A DNA stretch of 37,198 nucleotides from Candidatus Parcubacteria bacterium (lineage in GTDB: Bacteria; Patescibacteriota; Minisyncoccia; Phycocordibacterales; PALSA-1337). The stretch covers positions 1-37,198 of the forward strand of contig JAQBQT010000013.1 in assembly GCA_028286835.1 (NCBI GenBank), written 5' to 3'. Shown here in pieces: positions 9,648-18,191 of this stretch. Positions within the stretch are counted from its first letter, which is position 1; every line of letters starts with the position of its first letter. Both the position numbers and the translations under genes were made by a program. The notes beneath the pieces were generated by a model. The model searched no databases and was not told the origin of the DNA. It worked only from the letters and a program-made list of their open reading frames with translations.

Positions 9648-11069
9648 ATGAATACAGACAAAAGACGCTGGGTTGCCCTTATCATCCTGTGCTTGGGAGT
9701 CCTCATGATAGTCCTCGACACAACCATCGTTAATGTGGCGCTTCCTTCACTCCGCGTGGACCTCGGATTCACCCAGACCTCTCTAGCTTGGGTCATAAAC
9801 GCATACATCCTAACGTTTGGCGGCTTTCTCTTGCTGGGCGGACGCCTCGGGGACATATTCGGCAACCGAAAGCTGTTCCTCATCGGCCTCGCTTTTTTTA
9901 CGGCAGCATCGGTCGCGTGCGGGATCTCTGGCAGCCAGACCATGCTCATCGTTTCCCGAGCTATTCAAGGGCTTGGAGGAGCTATCGTCTCTGCCGTAGC
10001 GCTCTCGCTTATTATGAATCTGTTCACCATCCCAGCAGAGCGAGCCAAAGCAATGGGCGTATACAGCTTCGTAGCGTCCGCGGGAGGGTCGATCGGCGTG
10101 CTCCTTGGAGGCTTCCTCACCGACAACCTCAATTGGCACTATATATTCCTCGTGAATCTGCCGCTCGGGATTCTCGTATTCCTGCTCTGCTTCTTCATGC
10201 TACCGAAAGACGCAGAAGGATCGTCTGACAAGCATGTCGATACGTGGGGCGCGGTCACCATAACAGCTTCGCTCCTCCTCGCCGTATACGCCATCATCAA
10301 CGGGAACGAAAGGGGCTGGATATCGATCGCGACCATCGGCTTGCTTGCCATCGCGCTCCTTCTGCTTTTCATATTCATTCGCATCGAGAGTCGAGTCGGC
10401 TCGCCTCTTATGCCGCTGCACCTATTCCGCAAGCGTGCCGTCCTCATCGCGAATGTGGTGGGTATATTATGGTCAGCCGGGATGTTCGCGTGGTTCTTCC
10501 TGTCGGCGCTCTATCTTCAGCTCATTCTGGGTTATAGCGCCAGCCAGGTCGGGCTCTCATTCCTGCCATCCAACCTGATCATGGCAGCATTCTCGCTTGG
10601 ACTATCCGCCAAGATCGTCATGCGCTTCGGTATCCGAAAATCCCTGACATTCGGCCTGTCGCTCGTTACAATCGGCCTTCTGCTCCTGGCACGAGCGCCT
10701 GTCGGTGGCAGCTTCCTCATGGATATCTTGCCAAGCATGCTTCTTCTCGGCCTCGGCGCCGGAATATCGTTCAATCCGATGCTGCTCGCAGCCATGAGCG
10801 ACGTCGAGCCCTCGGAATCAGGCATCGCCTCAGGCATCGTCAATACGGCATTCATGATGGGCGGATCGCTCGGCCTCGCCATACTTGCAAGTGTGGCGGC
10901 ATCCCGGACGGCCAGCCTTACCCGCTCAGGCGTCGAAGCTATCGCCTCATTGAACAGTGGCTACCATGCTGCCTTCCTTGTGGGCACCGTCTTTGTGGCT
11001 TTGGCTGCCATTATCGCCGGAACATTCCTCCGATCGGACCAGGCTATTCAGAGCACAGAAGCACATTAG
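9648..11069 (+). CDS. MFS transporter, DHA2/EmrB-like (14-TM type)
   Basis: LIILCLGVLMIVLDTTIVNVALPSLRVDLGFTQTSLAWVINAYILTFGGFLLLGGRLGD; ORF open from 9630, internal ATG at 9648 preferred (-10-like AATACT 8 nt upstream). Confidence 0.9.
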   Translation: MNTDKRRWVALIILCLGVLMIVLDTTIVNVALPSLRVDLGFTQTSLAWVINAYILTFGGFLLLGGRLGDIFGNRKLFLIGLAFFTAASVACGISGSQTMLIVSRAIQGLGGAIVSAVALSLIMNLFTIPAERAKAMGVYSFVASAGGSIGVLLGGFLTDNLNWHYIFLVNLPLGILVFLLCFFMLPKDAEGSSDKHVDTWGAVTITASLLLAVYAIINGNERGWISIATIGLLAIALLLLFIFIRIESRVGSPLMPLHLFRKRAVLIANVVGILWSAGMFAWFFLSALYLQLILGYSASQVGLSFLPSNLIMAAFSLGLSAKIVMRFGIRKSLTFGLSLVTIGLLLLARAPVGGSFLMDILPSMLLLGLGAGISFNPMLLAAMSDVEPSESGIASGIVNTAFMMGGSLGLAILASVAASRTASLTRSGVEAIASLNSGYHAAFLVGTVFVALAAIIAGTFLRSDQAIQSTEAH

Positions 11070-11103
11070 AAAAACCAGGGTTTGGTATACTATCCTCACT
11101 TCC

Positions 11104-14100
11104 ATGCCCTCCCGCTTCGTCCATCTCCATACCCACTCCCACTACTCCCTCCTTTCCGCGTTGCCCCGCATAGACGAGCTGGTCGGCCAGGCAAAATCTC
11201 TCGGAATGGACGCCCTCGCCCTCACCGACAACGGCAACATGTACGGCGCCATCGAGTTCTATAAAGCCTGCAAGAAAAAAGGCGTGAAGCCCATCATAGG
11301 CGTCGATTTCTATGTCGCGGCCCGCACCCGCACCGACATGCAGCCAGGCATCGACAGCCGCCGCTACCGCCTCGTCCTTCTGGCCCAGAATGAGATCGGC
11401 TACAAGAATCTCATCCAACTCGTCACCCGCTCGCACATGGAAGGCTTCTACTATAAGCCGCGTATCGACCGCGAGCTCATGGAACAGCACACGGAAGGCC
11501 TGGTCGCCATCATCCCTTCATTCAGCGGCGAGATCCCAGTCCAGCTCAAAGGCCGCGGCCAGGAAAAAGCCGCCGAAGCCGCGGAATTCTACAAAAAAAC
11601 ATTCGGGCCGACTGAAGGCAAACCGAATCGCCTCTACCTTGAGATCACTCATCACCCAGAAATAGACGGCCATGAAGCCGCCATGAAGACCCTCATCGAT
11701 TTTGGCCGCGCGCATGACATTCCCCTCGTCGCCGCCCACGATGTCTATTATATAAAGCCTGAAGACCGCTTCGCCCGCGAGACCCTCATGCGCGTCAATT
11801 CCCATACCGATGCGAGCGACCGCATCTCCGACAGCGACGAAGACGACTTTTCATTCATCTCGCCCGAAAAGGCCGAAGACCTATTCAGGGATACTCCTGA
11901 CGCGCTCGATAACACCCGCGTCATCGCTGATTCCTGCAACCTCGAACTTGCCCTCGGTTCATGGGTCTTCCCCAACTATATAGTAGAGAGCGGCCGCAGC
12001 TACGACGATGAACTCCAGCATCTCGTCGAAGAAGGATACGCCAGGCGCAGCATCGAAAAAACACCGGAAGTTGTGAAGCGCGCAGAATACGAGCTCGACG
12101 TCATCAAGAAGAAGGGCTATGCGCCGTACTTCCTCGTGGTATCTGACCTCCTGCGATTCGCGCATGAGAACAAGATCCTCACGACCATCAGAGGTTCCGT
12201 CGCCGGCTCCCTCGTCACCTACCTTTCCGGCATCACCAACGTGAACCCGATCGAATACAAGCTTCCCTTCGAGCGCTTCCTCAACCCCGAGCGCCCTTCC
12301 GCTCCCGATATCGATATGGACTACGCCGATAACCGCCGCGACGAGATGATCGCCTACGCCCGCAAGAAATACGGCGCCGACAAGGTGGCGCAGATCGGCA
12401 CCTTCGGAACCATGATGGCCCGCGGAGCCGTGAAGGACGTGTCGCGCGCCATGGGATTCGGCTACGACATAGGCGACAGGATATCCAAGCTCATCCCGAT
12501 GGGCGCCCAAGGCTTCCCCATGACCATCACCCGCGCCCTCGAGATGGTGCCCGAACTCAAGACGATGTACGAGAATGAGCCCGACATCCGACGCATCATC
12601 GATATGGCTCTCAAGATCGAAGGCTGCGCCCGACACATCTCCGTCCATGCCGCCGGCGTCGTCATAGCGCCGCGCCCGCTCACCGACTTCACCCCGCTCC
12701 AGCCTGACCCGAAAGGCGAAGGCAAGATCATCACCCAGTTCGATATGCATGCCGTCGAGGACGCAGGCCTCCTCAAGTTCGACTTCCTCGGCATCAGGAA
12801 CCTCGCCATTCTCGCGGATGCAGTCGAGCGCGTGAACAAGATCGAGAACCTGAATATCGACATCGAGAACATACCCATCGATGACCCCAAGACCTACGAG
12901 ATGCTCGCCCGCGGCGAGACCATCGGCCTCTTCCAGCTGAACGGAACCGGCATGACCCGATTCCTGGTTGAGCTGAAGCCGTCGACTATCCATGACATCA
13001 ACGCCATGGTGGCCCTCTATCGCCCTGGCCCGATGGAATCCATCCCGCAATATATCGAGCGCAAGCACGACGCAGCGAAGGTCAAATATCTCGACCCGCG
13101 CATGAAGGACATCCTCGACCAGTCGTACGGCGTCATCACCTACCAGGACGACGTCATGATGATCGCCATCAAGCTCGCCGGCTACAGCTGGCTCGACGCC
13201 GACAAGCTCCGTAAAGCTATGGGTAAGAAGATTCCCGCAGAGATGGCCGAGCAGAAAGGCAAGCTCCTCGAGGGCTTCGTCAAGAATGGACTTGCAGAAA
13301 AGAAGGCCGACCAGCTCTGGAAGCTCATCGAGCCGTTTGCGGCCTACGGTTTCAACAAGGCCCATGCTGCCTCATACGGCAAGGTCGCCTACCAGACTGC
13401 GTACATGAAGGCCAACTTCCCCGAGATATATATGTCTGCTGTCCTCACCGCCGAATCAGGCGACATCGAGATGATCGGCGAGATCGTCACTGAATGCCGC
13501 CGCATGGATGTGCCCGTCTTGCCGCCGGACGTGAATGAAAGCTTCAGCCAATTCACGGTGGTCAAGATACCGTCAGAAGAAGGCGTGCCGAACAAGTACC
13601 GCATCCGCTTCGGGCTCGTCACCATCAAGAACTTCGGCCAGGGCATATCGACCGCCATCATCGACGAGCGCAAGCACGGCGGTCCATTCAAGTCGCTTGC
13701 GGATTTCCTCGACCGCGTCAAAGACCGCAACCTCAATAAGAAGTCGCTCGAGGCCCTGATCAAGTCCGGCGCCATGGATTGCTTCGGCGAAGACCGCGGC
13801 ACCCTGCTCGCCAACATGGATCTTCTCCTCGAATACAATAAGGAGAAGGGCGCCCAGCACAGCGACCAGGATTCCCTCTTCGGCCTCATGGGCGACTCGT
13901 CGAGCGTGCCCACCCTCAAGCTCGCCGAAGTCCCTCCCGCAGACATGGGCGACAAGCTGGCCTGGGAGAAGGAGCTTCTCGGCCTCTACATCTCCGGCCA
14001 TCCACTCGAGCGCTACCGCGAGGCCATCGCCAAGAAGGATATGAATATAAAAAAGGCCAAGGAGTCGGGCGCGGAAGGCTCGGCCGTCGTTCTTGCCGTC

Positions 14101-14322
14101 ATCATAACCGCTATCCGTCCAGTCCAGACGAAGAAGAACGAGACCATGCTCTTCATCACCATCTCTGACTTCACTGGCTCAGCCGATGCCGTCGTCTTCC
14201 CTCGCACCTATCAGGAATTCCGCAGCATCCTCGTACCCGACGCCTGCATCGCAGTCAAAGCGAATATAAATACCCGAAACGGCGAGAAAGGATTCGTCAT
14301 CGAGCGCGCTAAGAAGCTATAA
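11104..14322 (+). CDS. dnaE: DNA polymerase III subunit alpha
   Basis: PHP domain start FVHLHTHSHYSLL; PDIDMDYADNRRDEMI; C-terminal OB-fold. ORF track start 10957 overlaps the upstream MFS gene and is rejected. Confidence 0.95.
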   Translation: MPSRFVHLHTHSHYSLLSALPRIDELVGQAKSLGMDALALTDNGNMYGAIEFYKACKKKGVKPIIGVDFYVAARTRTDMQPGIDSRRYRLVLLAQNEIGYKNLIQLVTRSHMEGFYYKPRIDRELMEQHTEGLVAIIPSFSGEIPVQLKGRGQEKAAEAAEFYKKTFGPTEGKPNRLYLEITHHPEIDGHEAAMKTLIDFGRAHDIPLVAAHDVYYIKPEDRFARETLMRVNSHTDASDRISDSDEDDFSFISPEKAEDLFRDTPDALDNTRVIADSCNLELALGSWVFPNYIVESGRSYDDELQHLVEEGYARRSIEKTPEVVKRAEYELDVIKKKGYAPYFLVVSDLLRFAHENKILTTIRGSVAGSLVTYLSGITNVNPIEYKLPFERFLNPERPSAPDIDMDYADNRRDEMIAYARKKYGADKVAQIGTFGTMMARGAVKDVSRAMGFGYDIGDRISKLIPMGAQGFPMTITRALEMVPELKTMYENEPDIRRIIDMALKIEGCARHISVHAAGVVIAPRPLTDFTPLQPDPKGEGKIITQFDMHAVEDAGLLKFDFLGIRNLAILADAVERVNKIENLNIDIENIPIDDPKTYEMLARGETIGLFQLNGTGMTRFLVELKPSTIHDINAMVALYRPGPMESIPQYIERKHDAAKVKYLDPRMKDILDQSYGVITYQDDVMMIAIKLAGYSWLDADKLRKAMGKKIPAEMAEQKGKLLEGFVKNGLAEKKADQLWKLIEPFAAYGFNKAHAASYGKVAYQTAYMKANFPEIYMSAVLTAESGDIEMIGEIVTECRRMDVPVLPPDVNESFSQFTVVKIPSEEGVPNKYRIRFGLVTIKNFGQGISTAIIDERKHGGPFKSLADFLDRVKDRNLNKKSLEALIKSGAMDCFGEDRGTLLANMDLLLEYNKEKGAQHSDQDSLFGLMGDSSSVPTLKLAEVPPADMGDKLAWEKELLGLYISGHPLERYREAIAKKDMNIKKAKESGAEGSAVVLAVIITAIRPVQTKKNETMLFITISDFTGSADAVVFPRTYQEFRSILVPDACIAVKANINTRNGEKGFVIERAKKL

Positions 14323-14443
14323 GATCCGCACCGTTATCTGTAATAAGCCCGAGGCTCATTCGTCACTCTTTACAGAGCACACAAAATCTCCGCGACTTTT
14401 CATTCATAGGGGCTGTTGATTATCATCTAAATATTCATATACC

Positions 14444-14554
14444 ATGACCATCGACCGAGCCCAGATTTTTGCTTTGCAGGTATTCACAATCGCCCTCGTC
14501 AGCTTCATCGTCATCCTTTCTAATGTGACCAGGACCGTACTGGCGATGTATTAG
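14444..14554 (+). CDS. possible 36-aa membrane peptide
   Basis: MTIDRAQIFALQVFTIALVSFIVILSNVTRTVLAMY; single TM, no homology known. Confidence 0.3.
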   Translation: MTIDRAQIFALQVFTIALVSFIVILSNVTRTVLAMY

Positions 14555-14868
14555 AGCGCCCCTTCTTTTTTAAGAATTTTTATCTTGTTCGACATTCCGC
14601 GATTGTAGCCTCCCATTCCGCCATCGGAACGGATGACGCGATGGCATGGCACCTGAGGATCCCAATTTTTCGATAATGCAGTGCCTACCGCGCGTGCGGC
14701 TCCGGGCTTCCCGAGCGCCTTAGCCACCTCTCCATATGTCATGGTCTTTCCGGCAGAGATGCCGCGCACGAAATCATGCACGGCTTCTGTGAACGTCTTT
14801 GGGTTTTTGAGGATGAGTTTCTTCATGCGTTTATTCGGCGTCTGGTGCAATAAGTATACATCCGGCAT
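14551..14868 (-). CDS. methylated-DNA-protein cysteine methyltransferase-like (MGMT/Ogt fold)
   Basis: MTYGEVAKALGKPGAARAVGTALSKN...VPCHRVIRSDGGMGGY (PCHRV active-site motif); start may be 14826. Confidence 0.9.
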   Translation of the reverse strand: MPDVYLLHQTPNKRMKKLILKNPKTFTEAVHDFVRGISAGKTMTYGEVAKALGKPGAARAVGTALSKNWDPQVPCHRVIRSDGGMGGYNRGMSNKIKILKKEGAL

Positions 14869-14925
14869 CCTTCGCCCGCGACTTGAACAATCCTCATTTT
14901 AGATGTATTCTAATGGGCAGAAATC

Positions 14926-15177
14926 ATGCCCCAATCACATATCTCACCTCCCCCATCCGCCCGGGTAACCCGTAGCGTTCCCCCACCTTCTGTTCCTTTT
15001 GCTGAGATGCCTTGGACAAAAAGACGTATGAAGGATCCTCACAAGAAATCCACTGAAAAGCCCTCGGACGAACTTGTCAGTGTATGCGAGTACAAGGTCG
15101 AATCCATCAAGGTAATACATCCTCCAGGTACCATGCTTCAAGCCCTCTCTGACAAAGAAAATTACCGGGTCATATAA
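14926..15177 (+). CDS. hypothetical protein, 83 aa
   Basis: ORF followed by a good intrinsic terminator; no recognised domain. Confidence 0.35.
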   Translation: MPQSHISPPPSARVTRSVPPPSVPFAEMPWTKRRMKDPHKKSTEKPSDELVSVCEYKVESIKVIHPPGTMLQALSDKENYRVI

Positions 15178-15198
15178 GATCCGTTCAGCATCCTCTGC

Positions 15199-15230
15199 AG
15201 CGCCCCCTCTCACCTAGGCGGCGCTTTTTT
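15199..15230 (+). terminator. intrinsic terminator
   Basis: AGCGCC...GGCGCT then TTTTTT. Confidence 0.75.
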
Positions 15231-15261
15231 ATTTATCCCGATATGCTACTATACCTCTATC

Positions 15262-15467
15262 GGAAATTGCTGCGGTCACCACCCGCAGGCGGCATGAATG
15301 AAAGGCCGAGGCACAGCCCTAATCCGCAGAATGAGAGTCCGGCGTCCGGTGCGAAAGCGCCCGATATCCAGCCGGAAAGTCAGGTGGAACCACGGTCCGG
15401 CATCAGCCGAAAGATCGCCCTGACAAAGTCACGAATTTTTTCGCGATTTTGTCAGGGTTATTTTATT
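15262..15467 (+). promoter_or_regulatory. T-box riboswitch leader upstream of thrS
   Basis: T-box-like AGGTGGAACCACGG at 15382-15395; antiterminator GTCAGG(15379-15384)/CCTGAC competes with an 18-bp terminator hairpin CCCTGACAAAGTCACGAA-TTTT-TTCGCGATTTTGTCAGGG (15418-15457) followed by TTATTTTATT; extended -10 TGCTACTAT at 15244-15252. Confidence 0.85.
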
Positions 15468-15509
15468 ACCAGAATCAATGCATTTATCAGCGCTTCGGCG
15501 CCACACCCC

Positions 15510-17276
15510 ATGTCCACATCACTCGAACATATCCGCCACACCCTCGCCCATCTTCTGGCCGCCGCAGTCCTGGAACTCTATCCTGATGCTAAGCCGACCA
15601 TCGGTCCGGCCATAGACAACGGCTTCTATTACGACTTCGAGTTCCCCCTCGGTGCAGACGGAAAATCAACGAGCCCTGTCCAGACCGACCTGAAAGACAT
15701 CGAGAAGCGCATGAGGAAACTCCTGCCTTCGTGGAAAGAGATGGCCGGACAAGAAGTGACGCCGGATCAGGCCCGCGACGCATTCAAGGGCAATCCGTAC
15801 AAGACCGAGCTCATCGAAGAGATCCACGGCAAGGGCGAGAACATCACTCTCTACACCGCCGGACACTTCACCGACCTCTGCCGCGGAGGCCATGCCGAGA
15901 ACCCTGCCAAGGAGATTCCGGCCGACTCATTCAAGCTCTCCCGCATCGCCGGCGCATACTGGCGCGGAGACGAGAAGAACGCCATGCTCACCCGCATATA
16001 CGGCCTCGCCTTCGAGTCCAGGGAGGCGCTCGACGCCTACCTGACACAGCTCGCAGAAGCCGAGAAGCGCGACCACAAGAAGCTCGGCAAGGAGCTCGGG
16101 CTTTTCCTCTTCTCGGACCTCGTCGGTTCCGGCCTTCCCCTCTGGACTCCGAAGGGCACCATCATCCGCGAGCTCCTCAACGACTATGTCTGGGAGATGC
16201 GCCGTGCCAAGGGCTACCAGAAAGTCACCATTCCCCACATCACCAAGAAGGATCTCTATGAGACATCTGGCCACTGGGCGAAATTCAAGGACGAGCTCTT
16301 CAAGATAGAGACGCGCGAGAAGCATGTCTTCGCCATGAAGCCCATGAATTGCCCGCACCACACGCAGATCTATGCGAACGAGCTGCGCAGCTACCGCGAC
16401 ATGCCTCAGCGCTACGCCGAGACCACCATGGTGTACCGCGACGAGCAGTCGGGCGAGCTCTCCGGCCTCTCCCGAGTCCGCGCTATCACACAAGACGACG
16501 CGCATGTCTTCTGCCGCAAGAGCCAGATCAAGAATGAGATCTTCGCCATCTGGGATATCATCGACTCCTTCTACAAGACCTTCGGCTTCAAGGATCTGCG
16601 CATCCGCATCTCCCGCCACGATCCGGCCAAGTTCGAGAACTACATAGGCACGCCGGAAGTATGGAAGACCGCCGAGGACCAGCTTGTCTCGCTCGTGAAG
16701 GAGCGTGGCATTTCCGACGTCATCGATGGCCTGGGCGAAGCGGCCATGTACGGCCCGAAGATCGACTTTATCGCCAAGGACTCCATAGGACGCACGCTCC
16801 AGGTCGCGACCATCCAACTCGACTTCAATATGCCGGAACGCTTCGACCTTGCCTGTATGAATGAGAAGGGCGAGAAGGAGCGCATCGTCATGATCCACTG
16901 CGCCATCATGGGCTCCATTGAGCGATTCATGGCCACTCTCATCGAACACACCGGCGGCTTGTTCCCATTCTGGCTCTCCCCAGTCCAGGTCCAAGTCATA
17001 CCTGTCGCCGAGGCATATGCCGACGCCGCCCAGAAAGTCCATGAATCATTGCGTGCAGCCAACATCCGTTCAGAGATAGACCTCTCGAATGACAGCTTCG
17101 GCAAGAAGATCCGCGGAGCCAAGACGGCGCACACGCCATACTTCATCATTCTCGGCGAGAAGGATGTCGCCGCCGGCAAAGTGACCCTCGAATCGCGCGA
17201 CCAGGGCCAGATCGGCCAGGTTTCCATCGAGGGCGTCCTCAAAAAGTTCCAGGAAGAGGTGAAGGAGAGGAAATAA
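15510..17276 (+). CDS. thrS: threonyl-tRNA synthetase (lacks TGS domain)
   Basis: Starts in the editing domain (RHTLAHLL..., CRGGH); MKPMNCPHHTQIY; YRDEQSGELSGLSRVRAITQDDAHVFC; ORF-track start 15243 runs through the T-box leader. Confidence 0.93.
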   Translation: MSTSLEHIRHTLAHLLAAAVLELYPDAKPTIGPAIDNGFYYDFEFPLGADGKSTSPVQTDLKDIEKRMRKLLPSWKEMAGQEVTPDQARDAFKGNPYKTELIEEIHGKGENITLYTAGHFTDLCRGGHAENPAKEIPADSFKLSRIAGAYWRGDEKNAMLTRIYGLAFESREALDAYLTQLAEAEKRDHKKLGKELGLFLFSDLVGSGLPLWTPKGTIIRELLNDYVWEMRRAKGYQKVTIPHITKKDLYETSGHWAKFKDELFKIETREKHVFAMKPMNCPHHTQIYANELRSYRDMPQRYAETTMVYRDEQSGELSGLSRVRAITQDDAHVFCRKSQIKNEIFAIWDIIDSFYKTFGFKDLRIRISRHDPAKFENYIGTPEVWKTAEDQLVSLVKERGISDVIDGLGEAAMYGPKIDFIAKDSIGRTLQVATIQLDFNMPERFDLACMNEKGEKERIVMIHCAIMGSIERFMATLIEHTGGLFPFWLSPVQVQVIPVAEAYADAAQKVHESLRAANIRSEIDLSNDSFGKKIRGAKTAHTPYFIILGEKDVAAGKVTLESRDQGQIGQVSIEGVLKKFQEEVKERK

Positions 17277-17293
17277 AAAGTAGGTAAAAGAAA

Positions 17294-17319
17294 AACCCCG
17301 TGCTTAAAGCATCGGGGTT
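17294..17319 (-). terminator. intrinsic terminator for the minus-strand gene at 17338
   Basis: AACCCCGTGCT-TAA-AGCATCGGGGTT; T-rich tract on minus strand (TTTTTCTTTT). Confidence 0.7.
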
Positions 17320-17337
17320 GGTGTTGAGGGTTTACCG

Positions 17338-17706
17338 TCAGTCTTCAGATTCGTTCTGGAAGTCTAGCGGCGGTTGTGATTGCGGAATTTCTACTCTCTC
17401 TCCAGTAATTCCATTGAGCCTGATCACCTTCTTGAAGAAAGGACCGGCAACAGATTGCGCTGTGAGGTAGATATCCTGTTTAGCTGCGCCCGTAAGGACG
17501 AGCTCTTGACGATCGTCAGCAGGCATCTGGGAGACAATCTCCAGGATGTTCCTAGCGATGACCGCGACGGCGATACGAATCGGTGTTACGAGGTTATAAC
17601 GATCTTGTGAGACCCTTACCACCTCGCAGCCTTCATATACTGCGCGATTTGATGGAGTAAGATCCAAGATCATAATAGTTTCCTCACTTGTTACTGGATT
17701 TTCCAT
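17338..17706 (-). CDS. hypothetical protein
   Basis: 122-aa ORF between promoter/leader and terminator; no recognised domain. Confidence 0.6.
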   Translation of the reverse strand: MENPVTSEETIMILDLTPSNRAVYEGCEVVRVSQDRYNLVTPIRIAVAVIARNILEIVSQMPADDRQELVLTGAAKQDIYLTAQSVAGPFFKKVIRLNGITGERVEIPQSQPPLDFQNESED

Positions 17707-17716
17707 AGAGCAAATG

Positions 17717-17740
17717 AAAGGGCTTCCAGAGAAGCCCTTT
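17717..17740 (-). terminator. intergenic hairpin (terminator/attenuator-like)
   Basis: AAAGGGCTTC-CAGA-GAAGCCCTTT, perfect 10-bp stem. Confidence 0.55.
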
Positions 17741-17750
17741 CGAAGACTTG

Positions 17751-17906
17751 TCAGTTGGATTGGAATTCCTGAACGATGTTGCGAACGCGGTCGATGATTT
17801 CAGTCAGCTTGGGGACATATTGACTGTCCTCCTTGCGTTTCCTTACGTCTTCGACGATGTTTGAAACCGGTTCAATCGTTCCATCTGGCAATATGTATCC
17901 GGACAT
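17751..17906 (-). CDS. hypothetical protein, 51 aa
   Basis: MSGYILPDGTIEPVSNIVEDVRKRKEDSQYVPKLTEIIDRVRNIVQEFQSN; SD-like AGGAGA upstream (TATTAGGAGACAGTGTCATG). Confidence 0.6.
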   Translation of the reverse strand: MSGYILPDGTIEPVSNIVEDVRKRKEDSQYVPKLTEIIDRVRNIVQEFQSN

Positions 17907-18069
17907 GACACTGTCTCCTAATACCCCCAAGTTTCTACTGGGTGGGGCGCCAAGTGACTACCGGGCAGTCTTCCAGCTCGCTGTTGTGTGGGTCGCGAGT
18001 ACCTATTTGTAAAGAACTAACCTTGACATATACTATTATAGCATATTTAATATTAATGTCAAGCATACA

Positions 18070-18094
18070 AAAAGCCCCATTTCTGGGGCCTTTT
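18070..18094 (-). terminator. intrinsic terminator downstream of the 18192-19211 gene
   Basis: GCCCCA-tttc-TGGGGC with T-run on minus strand. Confidence 0.6.
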
Positions 18095-18191
18095 GGCACT
18101 CAATTTTAAGCCTTGGCGAGGCTAGACGTTTATTTGGAGCCGCACCCGTCGCACATTCGGACCGCTTCGATTCCCGTCGATTCCCTGCCGG

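Noticed and set aside
11959-13365. 468-aa minus-strand ORF
   Set aside because: Fully antisense to dnaE; composition is typical of the shadow frame of GC-rich coding DNA, no domain.
15243-15509. N-terminal extension of thrS in the ORF track
   Set aside because: Region is a T-box leader with terminator hairpin; the encoded residues are not TGS-like.
15927-17042. 371-aa minus-strand ORF
   Set aside because: Antisense shadow of thrS.
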